Source: Ruminococcus sp. YE71 (GTDB lineage Bacteria; Bacillota; Clostridia; Oscillospirales; Ruminococcaceae). Taken from it: DNA of 64,000 nt. Below the pieces are notes generated by a model, which saw nothing but the letters and a program-made list of their open reading frames with translations, searched no databases and was not told where the DNA came from. The stretch spans positions 248,001 through 312,000 of the forward strand of contig NZ_FPIR01000003.1 in the NCBI RefSeq assembly GCF_900119155.1, in the 5' to 3' direction. Shown here one piece after another: positions 39,738 to 47,806 of the stretch. Positions within the stretch are counted from its first letter, which is position 1. Every line of letters begins with the position of its first letter. Position numbers and translations under genes: made by a program.

Positions 39738-40561
39738 GACCCTTTCTCGGGCAGGGCGATAGCCATACCGTCGGGGATACGTCTTACCGCGCCCGTTCGG
39801 CACACTTCGGCGCATTTTCCGCAGTTATCGCAGACCTCGTAGTCGATGACCGCGTGATTGTCGATAACGGTTATGGCGCCGCTGGGGCAGTTTTTCTCGC
39901 AGAGGCGACAGCCCACACAGCCCTCGGGGCATTTCAGGTGGGTCATCCTCGCCGCTTCGCTTGACGAACAGCAAACGTCCACCGACTGGCTGATACGCCG
40001 CACCGAGATGAGGTCGTTGGGGCAGGCTTTCGCGCAGAGTCCGCACCCGATGCACCTCGCCTTGTTCACGACCGCCACCCTGTTGACCACCGAGATGGCG
40101 TTTTCGGGACAGACCTTAACGCAGTCGCCGTAGCCGAGACAGCCGCTGGTGCAGAGCTTCGACCCGTTGTAGAAGCGGTTGCAGTCAGCGCAGCTCTGGA
40201 GCCCCTCGAACACGTACTTGTGAGGGGTGACGGTGCAGTCGCCGCCGCACCTGACGAACGCCACCTGCGGTTCGCCCGCGGTGACCTCGACGCCCATGAT
40301 GCTGCCGATGGCCTTAGCGCTCTTTTCGCCGCCGGGTTTGCAACGGTCGCAGGGAGCTCCCCTGTTCACGATGGCGTCGGCGTAGTCGGCACAGCCCGAG
40401 AAACCGCACGCTCCGCAGTTGGCCTGCGGCAGTGCCTCGGCGATAAGCTCGACGCGCTCGTCCGTCCTGACCGCGAACACCTTTGAAGCGGCGGTCAGCA
40501 GAACGCCCGCGCCTGCGCCCAGCGCCGCGAACAGCGCGACGGGCATGATAACAGAACTCAT
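39734..40561 (-). CDS. rnfB: RnfB-like electron transport complex subunit
   Basis: A membrane-anchored ferredoxin-type subunit; in the Rnf complex it passes electrons from ferredoxin for Na+/H+ pumping. Of 275 residues, the N-terminal helix (about 5-28) is followed by the 4Fe-4S domain 'NCGACGFSGCADYADAIV'. Three CxxCxxCxxxCP ferredoxin clusters follow, near residues 165 ('CIGCGLCAKACP'), 213 ('CVGCRLCEKNCP') and 240 ('CDNCGKCAEVC'), plus 'CLGYGDCVKVCP' upstream. The other rnf genes (C, D, G, E, A) are not adjacent, unlike the usual operon, so this could be an isolated paralogue. It may be cotranscribed with the TraB gene. Confidence 0.88.
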   Translation of the reverse strand: MSSVIMPVALFAALGAGAGVLLTAASKVFAVRTDERVELIAEALPQANCGACGFSGCADYADAIVNRGAPCDRCKPGGEKSAKAIGSIMGVEVTAGEPQVAFVRCGGDCTVTPHKYVFEGLQSCADCNRFYNGSKLCTSGCLGYGDCVKVCPENAISVVNRVAVVNKARCIGCGLCAKACPNDLISVRRISQSVDVCCSSSEAARMTHLKCPEGCVGCRLCEKNCPSGAITVIDNHAVIDYEVCDNCGKCAEVCRTGAVRRIPDGMAIALPEKGS

Positions 40562-40605
40562 ACTGGTCTCCTTTCGGGTATCTGTAATATTGTATGCAGA
40601 AGCCG

Positions 40606-41652
40606 TCAGCCTATGCGCTCGACGGTGAAGCCGTCCTGTTCGAGCAGGCGGACGATGCCTTTTTCGCCGCCGAAATGCGCCGTTCCCACCGCGACGAGGA
40701 GAGTTTTTCCCTCGCCGAGCTGCTGTTCCGCGCGCTCGACCATGATCTTGTTGCGGTCAAAGATCGAGTGCTCGATGTATGCGTCCCAGACTGTCTTTTC
40801 CTCGTCCGAGAAGCCCTCACGCGTGACGGTCATGCCGAAAGCGGTCTCGTAATCGCCGCTTTTCCACGCCGCGAGCAACTTGTCATAGTCAACGGAGCGC
40901 CCGATGCAGGTGTTCTTGATGAGCAGACCCGCTTCCTCGTCGGTCAGTTTCTCTTTATTATCGTACTTTTCCTGCACGGTCTCAAGAGAAACTATCTCCT
41001 TGCCCTCCGCATTCGCAGATATCTGCAAGATCGAGTCGATGCCGAATTTATGGAAAACTTTCTTATCGCCGCTGTCATCGCCGTCGCTGATATAGGTCAG
41101 CTCATCGTATGCATACCACGGCATATACTCGTCGAAGGAATCCGCCGACTCGCCGTTCTCGGTGAGCTTTTTTTGCAGAAGTTCGTACTGCTCGGCGGTC
41201 AGGTGTTTGTCGATCGAGTCGCCATTGGGCAGAAACTGATCCATGTGCTCATAGGAGTCGGTCATTCTCGACGCGTCAACGTTGTATATCTCGACCGCGA
41301 GGGTGTCGCAGGCGGCAAAAGCCTCGCCGAGCGCCGCCGACATCGGGTAATCGCTCACCGACAGGGCGTGCATGGTGCCGACCATATACATCACCTTGCC
41401 GTCCGCGGAAGTCGCCTTCCAGACAGCGGGCGAGCTCGAAGCAGCAGCCCCGTTCTCTGCAAAAATGCTTTCTTTCGGCAGTTCCTCGGGGAGGTCGGTC
41501 TTGACCTTTGTGTTGTCGGGCAGCACGAATATCGAATCCGTCTCGACGTTCTCATCGATCTCGTTAGTCAGTTTGTTGATCTTATAGGCCGCTAACGCAA
41601 GAAGACCTGCGAGAAGCAAGAAGCAGACAACGGCAGCGATCTTTTTTTTCAA
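40606..41652 (-). CDS. TraB/GumN-family membrane-anchored protein
   Basis: About 348 residues: one N-terminal transmembrane helix (about 7-25) and an exocytoplasmic TraB/PrgY/GumN domain. The two metal-binding-like motifs are at the edges: 'YMVGTMHALSVSDYPM' near residue 85 and 'AVGTAHFGGEKGIVRLLEQDGF' near 325. Members are putative metalloproteases or erythromycin-esterase-like proteins, with the substrate unknown. The frame extends upstream to an ATG at 41697, but that ATG lies inside the pilin terminator. I therefore propose a TTG start at 41652 (AGGATG upstream). The start remains uncertain. Confidence 0.82.
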   Translation of the reverse strand: MKKKIAAVVCFLLLAGLLALAAYKINKLTNEIDENVETDSIFVLPDNTKVKTDLPEELPKESIFAENGAAASSSPAVWKATSADGKVMYMVGTMHALSVSDYPMSAALGEAFAACDTLAVEIYNVDASRMTDSYEHMDQFLPNGDSIDKHLTAEQYELLQKKLTENGESADSFDEYMPWYAYDELTYISDGDDSGDKKVFHKFGIDSILQISANAEGKEIVSLETVQEKYDNKEKLTDEEAGLLIKNTCIGRSVDYDKLLAAWKSGDYETAFGMTVTREGFSDEEKTVWDAYIEHSIFDRNKIMVERAEQQLGEGKTLLVAVGTAHFGGEKGIVRLLEQDGFTVERIG

Positions 41653-41666
41653 TATACCACATCCTA

Positions 41667-41697
41667 AAAAAGTGAGCTCTGCTTGCGCAGAGCCCAC
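41667..41697 (-). terminator. Terminator of the pilin gene
   Basis: GTGAGCTCTGC and GCAGAGCCCAC pair around TTGC; on the minus strand six T residues follow. Confidence 0.88.
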
Positions 41698-41740
41698 TCA
41701 AAATTATTTTTGATTAGCTAAGTTAAATGTACCCTTTAGA

Positions 41741-42307
41741 TCAGGAAATAGCCTCAGACTTCTTGCCGTAGTCCGAAACACCGATCTGGGTGATCTTGTT
41801 GTGGGTCGAGGAATCCTTCCACTCATCCCACTGGATAGCATCAGGATAACGTCCAACCATCTCGTCGCCGTTGGTCTTAGCCCAGAATACTACGAAGGAA
41901 GACTCGGTGTTGATCTTAGCCTTTACAACCTTCCATACGCCGGACTCCTCACCGTTCTCTGCGAGAACCTCAGCGATCTTCTTATCACCCTTCTTAGCGT
42001 TTTTGTCGGTAACAACATTCTTAACAACCATAGCGGTCTTGCCGGTAACAGCACCGGTCCAAGTGTCGGTAGATGCAGCTGCCTCATCCGTGATTACGTC
42101 GTCCTTAGCATAGCCCTGAGTCTCAGCGTCAGCGAGCAGCTCAGCAACAGCGTTGTAAGCGGTCTTAGCGTTCGAGTTAGCGGTCTTAAGTCTGGACTTC
42201 TTAACGTAGTTCAGCATCGAAGGAACGAGGATAGCAGCGAGAACGCCGATGATAGCGATAACAACTACCAGCTCAACCAGGGTAAAACCTTTCTGTGTCT
42301 TTTTCAT
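41741..42307 (-). CDS. Type IV pilin-like protein (prepilin with N-methylation motif)
   Basis: A 188-residue prepilin. The short basic leader 'MKKTQKG' is followed by 'FTLVELVVVIAIIGVLAAIL', the class III/type IVa signal cleaved after Gly by prepilin peptidase, with Glu at position 5 of the mature chain. The globular part has no cysteine and ends in a soluble beta region ('SSFVVFWAKTNGD'). GGAGGG and a consensus promoter with about 97-base leader imply strong expression, and codon use is biased. No assembly ATPase, platform protein or peptidase gene lies nearby, so this is a solitary major-pilin gene. In cellulolytic ruminococci such pilins mediate adhesion to fibre; that role is only suggested here. 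Confidence 0.92.
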   Translation of the reverse strand: MKKTQKGFTLVELVVVIAIIGVLAAILVPSMLNYVKKSRLKTANSNAKTAYNAVAELLADAETQGYAKDDVITDEAAASTDTWTGAVTGKTAMVVKNVVTDKNAKKGDKKIAEVLAENGEESGVWKVVKAKINTESSFVVFWAKTNGDEMVGRYPDAIQWDEWKDSSTHNKITQIGVSDYGKKSEAIS

Positions 42308-42410
42308 AGGAAAATCCCTCCATAAAATATTAATAAATTTTCGCGGCTTCTATAGGTCCGCATTCTACTCGTCTTGAAGATGTTCGCCGCATCTCCTTGA
42401 CTGTAATTAA

Positions 42411-42439
42411 ATTATACATCGTTTGTTCCGAATTGTCAA
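42411..42439 (-). promoter_or_regulatory. Perfect-consensus promoter of the pilin gene
   Basis: Minus strand TTGACA (42434-42439), 17 bases, TATAAT (42411-42416). Confidence 0.92.
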
Positions 42440-42801
42440 GGGGTTTTAAGCAATTTTTTTAACTTTGTATGTTTTCACAAAACAAGCATATATCTTTAGA
42501 CATTTTGTACAATAGTTTGACTAACTCCCAAACCCCTTGAAATTTCAAACGTTTTCGTTACTTTTCATCGCCGTGATAGTCATTTAAAGGGGCGCAGCAT
42601 AATTTCTGTGGATAATTTTTGGTAATTTTGACGTTTTGTACAATCAGTTTATCAATTTCATTTCTGCTAAAAACCTGCGGTATATGGTCATACTCTCACC
42701 CAAACCTCATCCCCCTCCCTTTTTCGGCAAGGTGCAGACTATATAAAAGAAGAAGCACACACTCTCCTGCGCGGAAAATGTGAGGTTTTTTCAAAAAACA
42801 C
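42440..42801. other. Non-coding divergent region between pilin and HD-GYP genes with repeated TTTTGTACAAT
   Basis: No gene is seen in the 559-base gap. Besides the two divergent promoters, the 11-mer TTTTGTACAAT occurs at 42503-42513 and 42634-42644. Its TTGTACAA core is palindromic and reappears near 8621 and, as TTGTACAC, in the palindrome at 62055. Confidence 0.5.
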
Positions 42802-42830
42802 TGGACAAACGGTGAAAAATATGGTATTAT
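42802..42830 (+). promoter_or_regulatory. Promoter of the HD-GYP/response-regulator genes
   Basis: TGGACA (42802-42807), 17 bases, TATTAT (42825-42830). Confidence 0.7.
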
Positions 42831-42866
42831 ATAACTATATATTTTAGATGTACGGAGGTGATCGTC

Positions 42867-44354
42867 TTGATAATCGACGCCGAAAATGCCATAATATGGA
42901 TCAGTGGTCTGATAAATATGCTTATTCCTGCCCTGATATTCCTTTTTCTGACGGATATTGTGTTCCTTTCCAAATACAACGCCAGCAAGGACAAGCGCTC
43001 GAAATGGGAACGCCGCAAGAAACTGCTGAAACTCATACCCGTTTCACCTATCGGGCTGTTCCTTATTCTCGTGCTGATGCTGGTCATCTTCCAGACGATC
43101 ATCGGTTCGGTGATGTCTCACCTCAATATAATAGAATACCAGTCGGAATTCACTATCATACCGCTGCTGACCGAAAAAGGCATCGTCATCGACGCCGACA
43201 CCTCAAACGGCGGAGCCGCTGCCGACGCGCTGCTCATACTGCTCGTTATCTCCTTCATCCTCGCGGTGCCGATAACCATGCTCGTCATTCGGCGCTACTG
43301 CAAGATCATCGGCTGTTCGCGTAATCTGGGCGTTTTCATCTACATGGCGGTACTTTTCATGTACGTCACCAGCACCCTCATCACGCTCCCGATAAACGAC
43401 GTGAACCCCACCGTCTCAAACCTCATCTCTATGGGCAGCTTCATCATCATGCTCATCATCTTCTACCTTCCCTCGAAGGACAGGATAGAACTGATGCGCC
43501 AGAAGGAGAACTCGGGTCTGCTTGTTCAGATCAACACCCTGCCAATCATCAACTTCATCATACTGCTGATACTGCTGGCTTTCGAGTTTATGCTGGACAA
43601 GAACGGCTACCTCGATATGGCGTACTACATCATCATCCTCGCATTCGCGCTGCTGCTCTACGCCGCTTCACAGCTCTCCTATAACATTCTGCTCAGACAC
43701 ATCGAAGAGAGCAACGAGATACTCGCCCTCTCCGAAGAGACCATAAAATCTCAGGAACAGGTCACCCTTGCATTCGCGGAAATCACCGAAGCAAAGTCGG
43801 GTCAGACAGGCAAGCACGTTAAGAGAGTGTCCGAGTACAGCCGCGTTATCGCCGAGGGTATGGACCTGCCGCCGAGCATGGTCAACAATATCCGCATAGC
43901 TTCGATGATGCACGACATCGGAAAACTGCTCATCCCCCCCGAAGTCCTCGAAAAGCCCGGACGCCTTACCGATGAGGAATTCACTATCATGAAGGAACAC
44001 GTTGTCATCGGCGAGAACCTGCTCTGCAACGCCCCCGGTGAGATAATGCACATGGCCTGCGTTATCGCTCACCAGCACCACGAATGGTGGGACGGCAGCG
44101 GTTACCTCGGCATCAAGGGCGAGGATATCGAAGTCCCTGCACGTATCTGTGCCGTGGCTGACGTTTACGACGCGCTCACCAGCGTCCGCTCCTACAAAAA
44201 GGCATGGACCGCTGAGGAAGCCTTCGAGATAATCACCAAGGAGGCAGGCACGCACTTTGAACCGCAGGTAGTATGGGCTTTCGCTAAACACTTTGACGAG
44301 ATCAAAAAGGTTCAGGAACTCTACAAGGACGAAAACGCAAACTATCAGCACTGA
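42867..44354 (+). CDS. Membrane protein with HD-GYP-type (GYL variant) phosphodiesterase domain
   Basis: Probably hydrolyses cyclic di-GMP. About 495 residues. Seven or eight hydrophobic helices fill residues 1-285, then a short helical linker, then the HD-GYP domain (about 300-480). It has 'GQTGKHVKRVSEYS', the metal site 'MMHDIGKLLIPPE', 'HVVIGENLL', 'IAHQHHEWWDGSGYLG' and 'ICAVADVYDALTS'. The signature third residue of GYP is Leu. A TTG start at 42867 is proposed: GGAGGTGATC ends just upstream, and the GTG at 42858 is part of that site. It is divergent from the pilin and followed by a response regulator. Confidence 0.87.
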   Translation: MIIDAENAIIWISGLINMLIPALIFLFLTDIVFLSKYNASKDKRSKWERRKKLLKLIPVSPIGLFLILVLMLVIFQTIIGSVMSHLNIIEYQSEFTIIPLLTEKGIVIDADTSNGGAAADALLILLVISFILAVPITMLVIRRYCKIIGCSRNLGVFIYMAVLFMYVTSTLITLPINDVNPTVSNLISMGSFIIMLIIFYLPSKDRIELMRQKENSGLLVQINTLPIINFIILLILLAFEFMLDKNGYLDMAYYIIILAFALLLYAASQLSYNILLRHIEESNEILALSEETIKSQEQVTLAFAEITEAKSGQTGKHVKRVSEYSRVIAEGMDLPPSMVNNIRIASMMHDIGKLLIPPEVLEKPGRLTDEEFTIMKEHVVIGENLLCNAPGEIMHMACVIAHQHHEWWDGSGYLGIKGEDIEVPARICAVADVYDALTSVRSYKKAWTAEEAFEIITKEAGTHFEPQVVWAFAKHFDEIKKVQELYKDENANYQH

Positions 44355-44365
44355 CAAACACACTC

Positions 44366-44400
44366 GGGATAACCTTTCAGCCGAGAGGTTATCCCTTTGT
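44366..44400 (+). terminator. Hairpin between HD-GYP and response regulator
   Basis: GGGATAACCT (44366-44375) pairs with AGGTTATCCC (44386-44395); the following T run is weak, so termination may be partial. Confidence 0.6.
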
Positions 44401-44438
44401 ATTATCCTGAAATTCACCCCACTACGGAGGACTGTCCA

Positions 44439-45071
44439 ATGAAGATAATCATCATAGATGACGACGCGCTTATCTCAGCGTCGCTCAAAATAATCCTTGA
44501 AAACGCAAGCTCGGCTCAGGTCGCCGCTATGGGCTGCTCGGGCGAAGAGGCTATCAGTCTCTACGACCAGCATCTGCCCGACGTGATGCTCATGGACATC
44601 CGCATGAACGGTATGACAGGTCTCGAAGCAGGCGAGAAGATACTCGCAAAACACCCCGACGCCCGACTGCTCTTCCTCACGACTTTCAACGACGATGAGT
44701 ATATCGTCAAGGCTCTCGCTATGGGCGCAAAAGGCTATATCATCAAACAGGACTTCGAGAGCATCGCCCCAGCCCTCGAAGCTGTCATGAAGGGTCAGAG
44801 CGTCTTCGGCTCTCAGGTCATGGACAGGATTCCCGAACTTATGAACGGCAGCGCAAAAAAGAAATTCGATTACTCCGAGTATGACATAAATGAGACCGAA
44901 CAGGACATCATAGCGAAGGTCGCCGAAGGCCTCAGCAACAAGGAAATAGCTCAGCTCCTCTACCTCAGCGAAGGCACCGTCCGAAACTACATGAGCGACA
45001 TCTTCCTCAAACTCGACGTCCGCGACCGCACCCAGCTCGCTATCTTCTACTTCAACAACGTCAAATGCTGA
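44439..45071 (+). CDS. NarL/FixJ-type response regulator
   Basis: A 210-residue two-component regulator. The receiver domain (1-120) starts 'MKIIIIDDDALISASLKIIL', the phosphoacceptor Asp is in 'VMLMDIRMNGMTG' (near 54), and Thr and Lys switch residues are 'LTTFND' and 'IIKQD'. The LuxR-type DNA-binding domain (about 145-210) has 'GLSNKEIAQLLYLSEGTVRN'. GGAGG lies eight bases before the ATG; an earlier ATG at 44397 has no such site. No histidine kinase is adjacent. It may be coexpressed with the HD-GYP gene by read-through of the hairpin. Confidence 0.92.
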   Translation: MKIIIIDDDALISASLKIILENASSAQVAAMGCSGEEAISLYDQHLPDVMLMDIRMNGMTGLEAGEKILAKHPDARLLFLTTFNDDEYIVKALAMGAKGYIIKQDFESIAPALEAVMKGQSVFGSQVMDRIPELMNGSAKKKFDYSEYDINETEQDIIAKVAEGLSNKEIAQLLYLSEGTVRNYMSDIFLKLDVRDRTQLAIFYFNNVKC

Positions 45072-45223
45072 GGTGAGTGCGGATTTTTGCTGGGGGAAAC
45101 CTTTCTGATGAAAGGTTCTCCCCCAGACCCCCTTCCAAAGACTTTTAATATGTTGGACGGTGGATTTGATTTGGGAGATGGGCTCTCGACATTTTTAGAG
45201 TGCGATTCTGAATAATTTTTTTT

Positions 45224-45248
45224 GGTGGGATTTTCCCACCGTTTTTTT
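45224..45248 (+). terminator. Intrinsic terminator inside repeat E4
   Basis: GGTGGGA (45224-45230), loop TTT, TCCCACC (45234-45240), then GTTTTTTT. It serves as terminator of the response-regulator transcript. Confidence 0.85.
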
Positions 45249-45286
45249 ATGCCTTCACTCGTATGTCAAACTATCGAACACGCAGA

Positions 45287-45409
45287 ATGAAGCGTAGACA
45301 ACTATCATCCGTCTTTTTGGCAAGGGGCAATCCATCTAAGAGAAAAAGAAAAAACTCCCCGACCTATACAAAGTCAGGGAGAACCACACCCCTTGCCAAA
45401 AAGCATTAA
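45287..45409 (+). other. Short open frame shared among repeat copies (40 codons), coding status unproven
   Basis: Reads MKRRQLSSVFLARGNPSKRK and continues with Arg/Lys/Thr-rich residues to TAA. Similar frames begin at 25613 (minus, MKRNALMNVFFGKG), 33486 (plus, MMRISPLNVFLARSKQSKRR) and about 47528 (minus, MKRYALMYVFLARR). No clear ribosome binding site is visible. It may be protein-like only by descent of the repeat. Confidence 0.3.
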
Positions 45410-45488
45410 AAATTTTAGGGAGGGGGTTTGGGGGAGAACCCTTTTTTAAAAGGGTTTCCCCCAAGAAAAACCACCCGTCAAAGCACGC

Positions 45489-45953
45489 TCAAGTGAAGGC
45501 TGAGAAGCCGAGGAGAGTCAGGATGGTGATTATTATTGCTGCGAGGATAACGCCGCACATTACGGCGAGGACGCTTTTTTTGAAGTCGAGGTCGAGCATA
45601 CTTGCTGCGAGGGTTCCTGTCCAGGCGCCTGTACCCGGGAGGGGGATACCTACGAAGAGCAGGAGAGCGACGAACATACCCTTGCCTGCCTTAGACTTTA
45701 GTTTATCGCCGCCCTTGTGTCCTTTTTCGAGACACCAGGAGAAGAACTTACCGATAACGGGCTTATCCTTGCCCCATTCGAGGACTCTTCTTGCGAAGAA
45801 GAAGATTATCGGCACGGGGATCATATTTCCTATCATGGAGATAGCCACTGCGGTCTGCCACTTAACGCCCATACCTGTTCCGATGGGGATCGCGCCCCTC
45901 AGCTCAATGAGCGGCACCATCGAGATCAGCAGGGTTATGAGATATTTTAACAT
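45489..45953 (-). CDS. Small multidrug export-family (COG2426) membrane protein
   Basis: A 154-residue protein with four hydrophobic segments. The N-terminal 'VPLIELRGAIPIGTGMGV' and central 'FVGIPLPGTGAWTGTLAA' with the repeated glycine/proline turns are characteristic of the Sm_multidrug_ex family. Despite the name, the substrate is not established. An amphipathic charged loop (about 58-90) links the two halves, which look like inverted repeats of each other. The stop lies at the end of repeat E4. Confidence 0.85.
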   Translation of the reverse strand: MLKYLITLLISMVPLIELRGAIPIGTGMGVKWQTAVAISMIGNMIPVPIIFFFARRVLEWGKDKPVIGKFFSWCLEKGHKGGDKLKSKAGKGMFVALLLFVGIPLPGTGAWTGTLAASMLDLDFKKSVLAVMCGVILAAIIITILTLLGFSAFT

Positions 45954-46052
45954 ATTACTTTCCTTTCGGTCACGGCCACGTATACCATATTATCTTAGCA
46001 TGATAGTTTTAACGCATAATGAACTTTTCACGAACAAATCATTATATTGCTG

Positions 46053-46844
46053 TTATTTTCCACCCAGCACCCAGAATGCGACCGCGCTTGCCGCCGCCAC
46101 GTTGAGCGAATCCACGCCGTTATCCATCGGTATCCTGACTGTGAAGTCGCAGTTTGCGATAGTCTCGGGGGAAAGTCCGTCGTTCTCATTTCCGAGCAGG
46201 ACTGCGAGCTTTCTGCCGCGCGGCTGATAATCCCTCAGGCTGATGCTCTTGTCGGTTAGCGCCATCGCCGCCGTCTCGAAGCCCAGACGCTTTATCTCCG
46301 AAATATCGTCATAAAACGTCCACGGGCACTGAAAGACCGTACCCATCGCGACCCTTGCGGCTCTTCTGCTGAGGGGGTCGGCGCAGCCTTTCGACAGCAG
46401 CACCGCCTGCATCCCGAGAGCCGCCGCCGAGCGGAACACCGCCCCGACGTTCGTCGGGTTGACCACCCGTTCGAGGACGGCTATCCTGTCGGCGTTTCGG
46501 CAGACTTCCCCGACGGTCGGCAAAGCCCTGCGGCGCATCGCGCACAGCACTCCCCTCACCAGCTTGAAGCCCGCGATCTCGGACAGCAGACCATCGTCGC
46601 CCACGTATACGTCAAGTTCATCAGAACCGCTGAAAAGCTCCGCCGACTGTTCAGCCTCGTCCGTCCCGACGAGCGCCCTCACAGGCTCATAACCTGCCGA
46701 CATCGCACGGGCGATGACCTTCGGGCTCTCGGCGATGAACAGCCCTTCCTGCGGCTCAAAATAGTGCCTCAGCGCATTTTCCCCGAGCCTGAAAACTTCA
46801 AGCTCGGGCAGGTCGATCGAATCTATTTTAATGATATTCGGCAT
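46053..46844 (-). CDS. SpoU/TrmH-family RNA 2'-O-methyltransferase
   Basis: A 263-residue SPOUT enzyme that methylates a ribose in tRNA or rRNA using S-adenosylmethionine. After an N-terminal substrate-binding domain come motif 1 'ERVVNPTNVGAVFRSAAALG' (near 122), motif 2 'VLLGNENDGLSPE' and motif 3 'IPMDNGVDSLNVAAASAV' at the C-terminus. The exact target (for example 23S rRNA or tRNA Gm18) cannot be decided from sequence. It is followed closely by nothing on the minus strand and preceded by a DUF3592 gene five bases upstream. Confidence 0.9.
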   Translation of the reverse strand: MPNIIKIDSIDLPELEVFRLGENALRHYFEPQEGLFIAESPKVIARAMSAGYEPVRALVGTDEAEQSAELFSGSDELDVYVGDDGLLSEIAGFKLVRGVLCAMRRRALPTVGEVCRNADRIAVLERVVNPTNVGAVFRSAAALGMQAVLLSKGCADPLSRRAARVAMGTVFQCPWTFYDDISEIKRLGFETAAMALTDKSISLRDYQPRGRKLAVLLGNENDGLSPETIANCDFTVRIPMDNGVDSLNVAAASAVAFWVLGGK

Positions 46845-46849
46845 AACTG

Positions 46850-47317
46850 TTACCTATTCCTCATCCGCGACAGCAGCGAAGCCGACGTCACCACCAGAAG
46901 CATTCCGCCAATGATGACATTGTGCAAAGCGCTGTCATACCTTCTCGTCGGCGCCGAACCTACATAGACCTTCGTGGGGTCGTCAGGGTCGTAGGTCACA
47001 TACGTCACCGAACCCACGGGGAACTCTGTCTTGCTGTTCTCCACGTACTGGTACTTCTTGCCGTCCACAATGTATTCGAGCTTTGAGTTGTACCACGTCG
47101 TGCGGTAGCTCGAATATCTCTGCCGCGTCGTCACTACATACGAGTCGCTGTCAATGCACACCGCGTCCGTCTGGACCGTGCAGTCCTTCATCAGTGTGTC
47201 GTAATCCCTCTTCTCCCTGAAATACCGAATCGCCCCGCTCACGCATAAAACAAGCGAAATGATCCCGATAAAGATCGTCGTAGGCAAACTCGCCTGCCTT
47301 CTCCTTCTGTAATACAT
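46850..47317 (-). CDS. DUF3592-like two-helix membrane protein
   Basis: A 155-residue protein with helices at about 12-30 and 132-150. A beta-rich loop between them contains 'KLEYIVDGKKYQYVENSK' and 'VGSVTYVTYDPDDPTKVYVG', the pattern of DUF3592 proteins. Function is unknown. It shares a transcript with the SpoU gene. A repeat element abuts its 5' end, so its promoter is either inside that element or very short. Confidence 0.75.
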   Translation of the reverse strand: MYYRRRRQASLPTTIFIGIISLVLCVSGAIRYFREKRDYDTLMKDCTVQTDAVCIDSDSYVVTTRQRYSSYRTTWYNSKLEYIVDGKKYQYVENSKTEFPVGSVTYVTYDPDDPTKVYVGSAPTRRYDSALHNVIIGGMLLVVTSASLLSRMRNR

Positions 47318-47336
47318 ATCTTCATCTCCTCTTTTT

Positions 47337-47680
47337 GTGTGCGGGTCTTTTCTGGGGGAAACCTTTCTGTCGAAAGGTTCTCCCCCAGACCCCTTTCCAA
47401 AGACTTTTAATACTTTTTGGCTTTTGGGTGCTTCTTCCGCAGGTAGTATTGGTCGGGAAGACTGTAGTTCTTCTGTGATATAGCCTGCGCCTCGCCAAAA
47501 AGACGTACATAAGAGCGTAACGCTTCATTTGCGGCATATATCAGATGGTCACTCTTGAAGCGGTGATAGTCTATCTTCTCCACCATAACTATCTGCCGAC
47601 ATATTAAAAGTTTTAGGAAAGGGGTTTGGGGGAGAACCCTTTTTTAAAAGGGTTTCCCCCAAGAAAAAAAAACCGTCCCG
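47337..47680. repeat. Dispersed intergenic repeat element, copy E5
   Basis: Left arm GTGCGGGTCTTTTCTGGGGG, AAACCTTTC..GAAAGGTT, CTTTCCAAAGACTTTTAATA; right arm CATATTAAAAGTTTTAGG, GGGGTTTGGGGGAGAACCC, AAAAGGGTTTCCCCC. The middle is in inverted orientation relative to E3 (CTTTTGGGTGCTTCTTCCG, GCCAAAAAGACGTACAT, GCGTAACGCTTCAT, GCGGTGATAGTCTATCTTC). Confidence 0.86.
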
Positions 47681-47765
47681 TGTTTCTCTGACATAATATG
47701 ATTATACCACTGCGGAGGGGTGTTGTCAAATAAAGAGTTCCATGAGACGGGTTATTGGTACCCTA

Positions 47766-47795
47766 TAAAAACAGCCGCTCCGAAGAGCGGCTGTT
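47766..47795 (-). terminator. Terminator of the large ABC/solute-binding operon
   Basis: AACAGCCGCT (47770-47779) pairs with AGCGGCTGTT (47786-47795); on the minus strand TTTTTAT follows. Confidence 0.92.
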
Positions 47796-47806
47796 GTGTG
47801 TTGATA

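Larger units (their letters stand above)
45072..45488. repeat. Dispersed intergenic repeat element, copy E4
   Basis: It begins directly after the response-regulator stop (GGTGAGTGCGG) with GGGGGAAACCTTTC, CCCCCAGACCCCCTTCC and AGACTTTTAATATG. It ends with GCATTAAAAATTTTAGGG, GGGGGTTTGGGGGAGAACCC and the terminal CCGTCAAAGCACGC. The middle carries GAATGAAGCGTAGACAACT and CGTCTTTTTGGCAAG, shared with E2, E3 and E5, plus an extra segment containing a terminator. No conventional gene inside. Confidence 0.82.

Noticed and set aside
41653-41697. ATG at 41697 as start of the TraB-family gene
   Set aside because: It lies within the pilin terminator stem, so translation from there is unlikely.
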